A DNA stretch of 64,000 nt, taken from NCBI GenBank assembly GCA_028583405.1, contig CM053258.1, positions 2,479,903 through 2,543,902 on the forward strand, in the 5' to 3' direction. The first letter of the stretch is position 1, and the number at the start of each line of letters is the position of its first letter. A program made the translations under genes and the position numbers. The DNA is from Pogonophryne albipinna (taxonomy: Eukaryota; Chordata; Actinopteri; Perciformes; Artedidraconidae). A model generated the notes under the pieces. It ran no database searches, was not told the origin of the DNA, and saw only the letters and a program-made list of their open reading frames with translations. Shown here piece by piece: positions 32,924 through 64,000 of the stretch.

Positions 32924-34109
32924 AGTGCACCTACAGTATCATGCTATTTGTAGGCAATAGCATAGCTCTCAGATATATGCAAATCTATAAAAAAACATGT
33001 CTATGAAGTGTTTTGCTCAAAATACCAAACAGATCACCCATTCTAGCCATGCCTCATATCCCTCTGTTTCACTTCCTGTTTCAAAAGTGCTGATTTTGGG
33101 TATAAAGCTTTAAAAAAAGAAGAAGAAATTGATAAAAATAAAGAGGAGGGGTCTGAGCTCATGAGGGACCCGGCAGCTACTGTCTAAACTAAATACTGCC
33201 GTGATGAAACGCCATATCATGGATTATCAAGGATTCTCTCTGAAACAGTCTGGAGCTCAAAGGCTTTCTCTCTTGCCGGTTATACCACAAGGTGAGTTCC
33301 TTTTTATTTCCTGCTTCTTCACACACATGCTCTCCAGTACAGGTTAGCTCTGAGTGTTAGCGATGCTAATGTAAACACCGACCATATTACGTCCAAAACA
33401 GTCGGGCATTGTTTCTGATAGCAACGTTTCTGATTGGGCCGTGGGTCCACATTTCAGATATTACGTCATATCGGACGCAAGGCCGGATTAGTACCTCCAG
33501 GGGCCCCTGGGCACTGAGCACTCATGGCCCTACCACGCCTACCCAATCCTACCAACATGACCAATATTTAGAATTTTCAGTCAATCTGGCATGTCAAATC
33601 GCACACCTATTTGTCAAAAGCAGGGACGCAGCCACATAGTTCAACCAAAGTAGGTCTAGCCTTTTGCCCTTTCAGTCAAAAATCACAAGACAAAGATACA
33701 ATGGATAAGATCTCAAGACAGTGTATGGCTCAAGAAGACCTCGGTAATATCACTCAAAACCTCAGAACAGCACCCCACTTAATGCCAAAATATGACTGGC
33801 TGGCTGTACAAGTACACGAGGAGTTCTATTTGTCACACACATCGAGAGTTACAAAAGTAAAATATGTAGTGAAATTGTGTGGTTGCTCAAGGGTGGGGCT
33901 GTGATTCGGCTATACACCGCCGCCGCGTAGTAATAAAGTTGAGCGCATAGTGAGACCTACAGTAATTTGACCCTATGGAAAAGCTGTGTTATTTATGGCG
34001 AAGAGTGAGTGTCAGAGAGGGTTTTATTTTCTGACGCTGCATGAGTTCCCTGACACATATGTATGTATCAAAGACATCAAAAAGTGCATTTTGCATGATA
34101 GGTCCCCTT
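32924..34109 (-). mobile_element. TTAA-flanked MITE with a nested insertion
   Basis: TTAA lies at 32920-32923 and 34110-34113. The right end, GCATGATAGGTCCCC, is the inverted left end of the element at 41187. Homology to that element breaks at about 33481-33990, where foreign sequence starting GGCCGGATTAGTACC is inserted. Confidence 0.65.
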
Positions 34110-34113
34110 TTAA

Positions 34114-34498
34114 AGAAGATTAAAAACTCAACTTGTGATATTTTACCGTATTTTGTCATGATTACCGTGATGCCAGCAGGGAAGGGAAAAGGAGTATTAA
34201 ATGGATATTTCAATGTATTTTTGTCTTATATCAACATTTAAAAAAGCCTTATAATTTACTTTTGAATATGAAAACAACAAAAAACAGAAAAGCTATAATA
34301 AATAAAAATGATGATTTAATTATTATGTAATCATTATAATTATTACTCAAAAAATATAATAATTAGTCCAAAAATATTGTTATTATTATTGTTATTATTT
34401 TTCTTTAAATATTGTTGTTATTTTTAGTATTAAAAAAATATTATATTATTATTATTTTATGATATGCAGTAGCGGGGCTCAGACACTAGACGTCGCTA
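34114..34498. other. Intergenic AT-rich stretch
   Basis: Simple AT-rich sequence with many TTATTATT runs at 34300-34460. No gene is seen. Confidence 0.7.
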
Positions 34499-34727
34499 AA
34501 TTGGCGCGCTCCACTACTTTTCCCTCCTTTGTTGTACTTCCGGTTCATAAACACACCTTTTCCGGTCTGAAACACAGCGGTGAAAAACGACGTAAACAAA
34601 CCGAGGAAACGTGTTTGTGTTGTGGTGGTTTGTTTAACGGTTAGTATTAACGGTTAGTATTAACGGTTAGTATTAACGGTTCTCGGATGAGCCGTTAGCC
34701 CGGGTTTGGTTCGTTGTTACGGTTACC
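34499..34727 (+). promoter_or_regulatory. Proximal promoter and 5' leader of the THAP-E2F6 gene
   Basis: Seen directly: an E2F-like ATTGGCGCG at 34500-34508, an ETS-like ACTTCCGG at 34548-34555, a second TTCCGG near 34560, and four TAACGG motifs spaced exactly 13 bp at 34635, 34648, 34661 and 34674 (MYB-type cores). No TATA box is obvious. The transcription start is unknown. Confidence 0.5.
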
Positions 34728-56112
<21,385 letters not shown>

Positions 56113-56115
56113 TGA

Positions 56116-56130
56116 CCACCAGGGGGCGCC
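56116..56130 (+). promoter_or_regulatory. CTCF-like motif in the E2F6 3' UTR
   Basis: CCACCAGGGGGCGCC matches the CTCF core consensus very closely and lies 4 bp after the stop codon. Confidence 0.55.
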
Positions 56131-56583
56131 ACCTGTCCCCACATTGTACACAGGACCCTGAACGCATGGTCTCTGGATACCAGGAAGAGTTGCATTGAAA
56201 CACAGTTCATGCTGGACCATTAGAGATTCAAAACTGACTGGTAGAATATTCAAAAACTCATCATAGAATAATGACGTTTCGACCTGGAAACACTACTCAC
56301 GGATCTCTTTAATTTGCACCGTTATCCTCAAGTTGGATCTGATCAGAAGAAGGAAATCATGTACATTTGAAGAGGAAGACGATTTTGATGTTTGCAGCTT
56401 TATTTTGTATGAGAGGAGTGAGGAGAGAGCACAGACACACAGCTGTTTGTTTTTTATATAGAACAATCATGACCTGACTTACAGTGCGTTTGCTGTATAA
56501 TATTTTACTTTGTTTATACGTTTGTCTTTTCTTTGCGTTTCATCGTTTTCTAATCGAGCAAACGCCTCAAAGAGGCTGTAATC

Positions 56584-56589
56584 AATAAA
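56584..56589 (+). promoter_or_regulatory. Probable E2F6 polyadenylation signal
   Basis: AATAAA with a T-rich and GT-containing region downstream. Confidence 0.6.
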
Positions 56590-56753
56590 TAATGTACTCA
56601 TGTAACTGTGAAATTGTCTTTTTTCAACGTCCACCATCGTCTTACAGCTGATTTGCCGTGTTAAGGGCTACATGAATGCGTTTTCGTGCAGGTCAATGGT
56701 CTGCAAAGGCTAAAAAAGAGCTTTTGAACATTAAAGCATTTAAACAATTCATA

Positions 56754-58588
56754 GTAGAGACACTACGTACTGATATACACCTGAACATCAGCAGGAGAGG
56801 ACTCTTTAAAGTAGAGACACTACATACTGATATACACCTGAACATCAGCAGGAGAGGACTCTTTAAAGTAGAGACACTACATACTGATATACACCTGAAC
56901 ATCAGCAGGAGAGGACTCTTTAAAGTAGAGACACTACGTACTGATATACACCTGAACATCAGCAGGAGAGGACTCTTTAAAGTAGAGACACTACGTACTG
57001 ATATACACCTGAACATCAGCAGGAGAGGACTCTTTAAAGTAGAGACACTACATACTGATATACACCTGAACATCAGCAGGAGAGGACTCTTTAAAATAGA
57101 GACACTACATACTGATATACACCTGAACATCAGCAGGAGAGGACTCTTTAAAGTAGAGACACTACATACTGATATACACCTGAACATCAGCAGGAGAGGA
57201 CTCTTTAAAGTAGAGACACTACATACTGATATACACCTGAACATCAGCAGGAGAGGACTCTTTAAAGTAGAGACACTACATACTGATATACACCTGAACA
57301 TCAGCAGGAGAGCACTCTTTAAAGTAGAGACACTACATACTGATATACACCTGAACATCAGCAGGAGAGGACTCTTTAAAGTAGAGACACTACATACTGA
57401 TATACACCTGAACATCAGCAGGAGAGGACTCTTTAAAGTAGAGACACTACACACTGATATACACCTGAACATCAGCAGGAGAGGACTCTTTAAAGTAGAG
57501 ACACTAAATACTGATATACACCTGAACATCAGCAGGAGAGGACTCTTTAAAGTAGAGACACTACATACTGATATACACCTGAACATGAGCAGGAGAGGAC
57601 TCTTTAAAGTAGAGACACTACATACTGATATTCACCTGCACATCAGCAGGAGAGGACTCTTTAAAGTAGAGACACTACATACTGATATTCACCTGAACAT
57701 CAGCAGGAGAGGACTCTTTAAAGTAGAGACACTAAATACTGATATACACCTGAACATCAGCAGGAGAGGACTCTTTAAAGTAGAGACACTACATACTGAT
57801 ATACACCTGAACATCAGCAGGAGAGGACTCTTTAAAGTAGAGACACTACATACTGATATACACCTGAACATCAGCAGGAGAGGACTCTTTAAAGTAGAGA
57901 CACTACATACTGATATACACCTGAACATCAGCAGGAGAGGACTCTTTAAAGTAGAGACACTACATACTGATATACACCTGAACATCAGCAGGAGAGGACT
58001 CTTTAAAGTAGAGACACTACATACTGATATACACCTGAACATCAGCAGGAGAGGACTCTTTAAGGTAGAGACACTACATACTGATATACACCTGAACATC
58101 AGCAGGAGAGGACTCTTTAAAGTAGAGACACTACATACTGATATACACCTGAACATCAGCAGGAGAGGACTCTTTAAAGTAGAGACACTACATACTGATA
58201 TACACCTGAACATCAGCAGGAGAGGACTCTTTAAAGTGGAGACACTACATACTGATATACACCTGAACATCAGCAGGAGAGGACTCTTTAAAGTAGAGAC
58301 ACTACATACTGATATACACCTGAACATCAGCAGGAGAGGACTCTTTAAAGTAGAGACACTACATACTGATATACACCTGAACATCAGCAGGAGAGGACTC
58401 TTTAAAGTAGAGACACTACATACTGATATACACCTGAACATCAGCAGGAGAGGACTCTTTAAGGTAGAGGCACTACATACTGATATACACCTGAACACCA
58501 GCAGGAGAGGACTCTTTAAAGTAGAGACACTACATACTGATATACACCTGAACATCAGCAGGAGACTCTTTAAAGTAGAGACACTAAA
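56754..58588. repeat. 57-bp minisatellite, about 32 units
   Basis: The unit is GTAGAGACACTACATACTGA plus TATACACCTGAACATCAGCA plus GGAGAGGACTCTTTAAA. It is 57 bp, so it reads through as a 19-residue repeat (VETLHTDIHLNISRRGLFK) in a 658-codon frame. Many unit differences change the amino acid (H/R/N at position 5, N/H, S/T), so the open frame is probably a by-product of the period. Confidence 0.97.
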
Positions 58589-59292
58589 CAGTATGGACCT
58601 GAAAATGAGCAGAACATGTCCACCTGTCTCTGGAGGAGCTTTTCAAGTCTGAGAAAACATTTCTTGATATTATACTCCTAATTTTCTCATTCTGGGCTTG
58701 GAAACCTCAAATTGAAAGCGTAGACACTGAGGAGTGTAAAATCCTGCAATATGTAGGATCCAGCATTAGCAGCCTGACCATATTCAAACACAGCAGCCGC
58801 ATTGAATTGCTCTGTTGGATGACAAATGGACCAAAGTGTCAAGAGTGAATGATCCTTTTTCCGCTGAGTAACGGCCAAAGTGTTTCCAGTAAGCGCCATC
58901 AACTCACCACACACAAAGTGCTTCATGAATGGGTTAAAATAACACCAGCAAACACTCAGGCTCAACTCAACTAAAGTCATAATTACACACCAAAACCAGA
59001 GAAACACCCGTGTCTGAATCGTTCAGTTTTACTGGGGGTTTTTCGCCATGGTTTTATGGGGTTTGGTGACTCTGGGAGTTCCTGCAGGGATGCTTTGAAG
59101 CAGCGAACACACACTGGAAACATGTCGAGACACACTTGGCTTCTATGTTTCTGGCATGGGTTGAAGGGAAAGAGCAGATCTGCATGTTACATTGAGACAG
59201 ATGTTATGTAATTACTACTGGTTTGGCACAATCAGAACAACTTTTACAGGATTTCCTACGCAGGATCTTCAGAGGAAAAGGGAGGAGGTTTT
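58589..59292. other. Intergenic, nothing recognised
   Basis: Unique-looking sequence with no supported gene. Confidence 0.6.
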
Positions 59293-60010
59293 ATATCCAA
59301 ATCAAATCAAGTTTTATTCATATAGCACATTTATAAACGATTTTTGGTCGAGCCAAAGTGCTGAACATATAATAAAAATAGCCTACAGTAGAGACACTTT
59401 ACAGCAAATACAACAGCACAGATTGTTCAGAATATCAGTATGAGAAAAACGACACCCTCTGTCCTTAGACCCTCTGTCCTTAGACCCTCTATCCTTAGAC
59501 CCTCTGTCCTTAGACCCTCACATCGTACAAGGAAAAACTTCCAGAGAAAACCCACAGTTTAAAGGGAACATGGGAGAAACCTCAGGGAGAGCAACAGAGG
59601 AGGGATCCCTCTCCCAGGACGGACAGACGTGCAATAGATGCCGTGTGTAAATCCAAGAGATAATACATTTTACAGCATATAGACCGAATGTTAGGAAATG
59701 CATGTGTCTGTAATGAGAAGATGAATCCACGAGGATGTCAGCTACAATCCTGAGGAAGCCATCAGGGAAGCAGCATGACGAGACCCAAGGCAGGACCGCA
59801 GAGACAGGTTCAGCCACGACCCGAAGTCCACGACTTAATCCAGAACTCAGGATAGAGGATCCAAGACACAGGACTACAGCAAGAGGATCAGCCTCGACTC
59901 CGGATCCCGGCGTAGATATAGATACAAAACAAGAAGAAAGATTTGGCTGGGTTAATCGGAACAAGAGAATACACAGACACAGACAGAGAGGGCAAAGGTC
60001 ATTGGATCAA
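59293..60010. mobile_element. LINE-type tail and associated fish repeat
   Basis: It opens with AAATCAAATCAAGTTTTATT then GATTTTTGGTCGAGCCAAAG, as at 54081. It continues with a common fish repeat containing ACCTCAGGGAGAGCAACAGA and GGACGGACAGACGTGCAATA. Four units of CCTTAGACCCTCTGT lie at 59448-59520. The open frames here belong to the repeat. Confidence 0.6.
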
Positions 60011-60307
60011 AGTTATTCTTGATAACCCTCTAGAAAGATCTCATGAACTTCCCCACTCAATCTATCAAGACCCGAGCAGTTCTATTAGAAGTCCAAGGTA
60101 AAGGCACAGGCCGGCGCATACCGCTCATGGAATCCCTCACCATATGAACTCTGACCCCTCAAGTGTACAAGTGAAGAGACACCATGTGTCAGCTCCTTTT
60201 TAGAATAGTATTTCTTCTCTTCTCTGAGAAACAAGGGAAAGGTAATCCAAGAAAAATAAAAGGACTTGACCTTAATCTGAGTTCAACACTGACTGATCTA
60301 CTCACTG

Positions 60308-60793
60308 TAGTATCTCTACTTTAAAGAGTCCTCTCCTGCTGATGTTCAGGTGTATATCAGTATGTAGTGTCTCTACTTTAAAGAGTCCTCTCCTGCTGAT
60401 GTTCAGGTGTATATCAGTATGTAGTGTCTCTACTTTAAAGAGTCCTCTCCTGCTGATGTTCAGGTGTATATCAGTATGTAGTGTCTCTACTTTAAAGAGT
60501 CCTCTCCTGCTGATGTTCAGGTGTATATCAGTATGTAGTGTCTCTACTTTAAAGAGTCCTCTCCTGCTGATGTTCAGGTTCATATCAGTATGTAGTGTCT
60601 CTACTTTAAAGAGTCCTCTCCTGATGATGTTCAGGTGTATATCAGTATGTAGTGTCTCTACTTTAAAGAGTCCTCTCCTGCTGATGTTCAGGTGTATATC
60701 AGTATTTAGTGTCTCTACTTTAAAGAGTCCTCTCCTGCTGATGTTCAGGTGTATATCAGTATGTAGTGTCTCTACTTTAAAGAGTCCTCTCCT
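60308..60793. repeat. 57-bp minisatellite, inverted array, about 8.5 units
   Basis: It is the reverse complement of the unit at 56754-58588, 1.7 kb away. Variants such as TTCATATCAG and GATGATGTTC mark individual units. Confidence 0.96.
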
Positions 60794-60932
60794 ATGTTGT
60801 TGTTGATTTATAGTCTGTATTCGCTTCATAACGAGACAGCAGATGAAATGAAGCTTCAGTCCTGAACGGAGAGACACCAGAGAGAGAGAGGATGCTGGCA
60901 TTTATAATCTGTGTGACGCACAAGGTGGACTC

Positions 60933-61104
<172 letters not shown>

Positions 61105-61214
61105 TATTTATAGTGCTGATTAGCGTCATCAACTTGAAGCAACCCACTGCTGGTTCTGAAAGTCACGCTGCGATGCAACATGTTAACCATCAGCATGCGT
61201 CATGGCCTACACCC

Positions 61215-62096
<882 letters not shown>

Positions 62097-62256
62097 TGCG
62101 TGCGAGCGTGCATTTTCAGTTCCCGGACGTGTGCATAACAATTGATGCATTTTGTGTATACACTTGGATGTGTGAGTGTGTGCTGGTGGGAGTTTATTGA
62201 TGCATGGTGTTCCTTTTTGTCCTTATGTTATGTAAGTATAATAAATCTTCTGCAGG

Positions 62257-62257
<1 letters not shown>

Positions 62258-62311
<54 letters not shown>
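62258..62311. repeat. (CA)n microsatellite
   Basis: About 27 CA units; a TG run of about 14 units lies upstream near 62060-62097. Confidence 0.98.
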
Positions 62312-62313
<2 letters not shown>

Positions 62314-62382
62314 AAGACCATCAATCCAACTGATGTCTATAAGAAAGTGCAAGGGCGTGTTGGATCATAAACAGTTAACATA

Positions 62383-62385
<3 letters not shown>

Positions 62386-62461
<76 letters not shown>
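62386..62461. repeat. (TG)n microsatellite
   Basis: About 38 TG units, opposite in sense to the CA run 75 bp upstream, so the two could pair. Confidence 0.98.
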
Positions 62462-62462
<1 letters not shown>

Positions 62463-63928
62463 TTTAAAATGCTGCTGTCTGCCTGCAAGGCATTGTGGGT
62501 AATGACAATGTCCTGTTAAGACACCGCTCTGTCTGGCACCAAGGAGGCGGAAGGAGTTTATTTATTGTCGAGATAATAAATCACGAAGGAGACTCCAGTG
62601 AAGGTGAGAGTGAGGCAGACTCACCTTTTATATACAAATACACACAATGACACTCTCCCACTTACCTGTGGACATCAGGGAGGAAAAGATCCAAGTTATA
62701 ATAAACCACAGTAATCCATAAAGTGACATTTAAATATTTAACTTCCTCTCTTTGCAGACTTTTCTTCAGTCTGTTTTGAACCAATTTACTGGATAGTCAG
62801 CATTTTTTAGCTCGTTTATCTTTTGCTTTTGTGCATTCAATCTAGAAATGAATACCGATGTTGGCCACTAGGGTACGGTGCAAACGCTTAACAATGGCCT
62901 AAACATTTCCATTAGGAGAATATAAAAAAACAAATGTGCCAAAACACATGCAGAAACATCTCCTTCAATGCATGCTCAGCGTTTACTCAAAGCGCGGCAA
63001 ATATAAAAACATACATATACACAAAGACAACTACTGACAATGGCGCACTGTTGCACAACCCTCAGCATTTAAATGACCTTACAGCAGCCATAAAAACACT
63101 TTTTGGTTTTCTGAGAACACTTGGGTATGAAGTACTTTGTCTGAAGCAAACACAATGCTTTACACTGAGGCTGAAAACAGTGACTTAAAAACAAACAATG
63201 AGCCAAAAGAGGCTAACAAGTTAATGATGATTATCTGTAGTTATAGCACTATGAGTCTCTTCTACAAAAAGAGACTATTCCAATTGACCACATTACTTAC
63301 TCTCCATGTGCTCTTTACCTGAAGTAAACAAGCACACCTTGCGTTACACGGAGATCCTCACAGTTACCATATGTTATCTCAGCTTTAAATAGAGCACAGT
63401 ATTTGATACACAGAGTACAGCGTTTGTGTTTTTTTGGCCGTCACTTTGGACTGGCACCGTCTGGAGGATGGGACGCTTTCCTGCGAACATCGTTATTAAA
63501 AAGCTTTGGTTGACGTCTGTAAATAAATATTACAGCACCAGGTAATGTAAGACTTGTATTAGGTAATGTAAGACATGATGTATTCTCATATTTGGGTTCA
63601 TTTATCGTTGTTTACACTCAAACTATGCTGAAAGACGAACAGCTGAAAACTGAAAAAACGTAATCATATATGTGTTATATTATGCATGTCATGAACATTT
63701 TCAAAGAAGGTATTCAACATTTTCATAAGCAGGTGTGCAGGAAAGTGTCATTTGAGTCTTGCGAGCAGATGCACATATTGCTCTTGTACTGTGTAATGTA
63801 TACTCACTACTGGACCTTCGTCAAAGATTGTTTTAACTATTCTGAGATGTATTTATTTAGGAGCAGGAAACAGCACAGCCACAATGAAAGCCTTTGAGAA
63901 TGGAGGAAGGTAAGGCCTCAAATATTAA
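62462..63928. other. Intergenic, nothing recognised
   Basis: AT-rich, with no supported gene or RNA. Small open frames look random. Confidence 0.55.
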
Positions 63929-64000
63929 AGGTCCCATGTCATGCTTTTCCGGTTATTACCCGTCCCCTTGTGTTATGTAGGTTTGTCTGCATGTAAACGG
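63929..64000 (+). mobile_element. TTAA-type MITE, left end, cut by window
   Basis: It begins AGGTCCCATGTCATGC after TTAA (63925-63928) and matches the start of the element at 26448. Confidence 0.75.

Larger units (their letters stand above)
56113..56610 (+). other. e2f6: E2F6 3' UTR (inferred)
   Basis: Unique sequence runs to AATAAA at 56584-56589, followed by TGTAACTGTG and TTGTCTTTTTT. The extent is inferred from that signal. Confidence 0.6.

Noticed and set aside
56676..58652. 658-residue repetitive protein
   Set aside because: It is a 57-bp minisatellite whose period is divisible by three. Unit differences freely change amino acids, the opposite strand is also open, and no splice sites, domain or conserved start support it.
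59518..60022. Two overlapping open frames as genes
   Set aside because: The sequence is a common fish interspersed repeat, with no domain recognised and frames open on both strands.

Overview
This is a vertebrate nuclear window, almost certainly from a teleost fish. Genes are split into short exons with GT-AG introns and one AT-AC intron. The space between exons is filled with fish-type DNA-transposon fragments, minisatellites and long TG runs. Two genes lie head to tail on the + strand and a third is nested on the - strand.

Region 1 (1-32.5 kb) holds the 3' third of a MYT1L-type neural zinc-finger gene: ten coding exons from 7476 to 29225 and a long 3' UTR ending near an AATAAA at 32519. 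In order they encode the MYT1 central domain, three CCHHC zinc fingers, a coiled coil and the conserved C-terminus. Positions 1-4752 are a near-identical second copy of 11735-16521, carrying two out-of-order MYT1L exons and ending at a gap of exactly 1000 N. A retained alternative haplotype or misplaced contig is the likeliest cause.

Region 2 (34.7-56.6 kb) holds a complete nine-exon gene of 378 codons. It joins an N-terminal THAP zinc finger to an E2F6-type DNA-binding, dimerization and marked-box region with no transactivation tail. Intron 6 has the hallmarks of a minor-spliceosome (U12) AT-AC intron. The last intron (10.8 kb) contains, on the opposite strand, a complete seven-exon gene (49737-51508) for a two-Ig-domain transmembrane receptor with an ITIM-like tail. 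In human, MYT1L and E2F6 both lie on 2p25, so their adjacency here fits old synteny.

Region 3 (56.6-64 kb) has no gene I can support. It holds a 57-bp minisatellite of about 32 units, a shorter inverted array of the same unit at 60.3 kb, several TG/CA runs and retroelement tails.

The most notable structure is how closely mobile elements and small duplications crowd the splice sites. A hAT-type element sits 7 nt after a MYT1L donor and appears to have duplicated that donor as its target site. An inverted relative lies 30 nt before an upstream acceptor. Two MYT1L acceptors have decoy copies just upstream. TTAA-flanked elements, some carrying a 37-bp minisatellite, abut several E2F6 splice sites. 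Coordinates were read by hand; identities are by eye, not computed.
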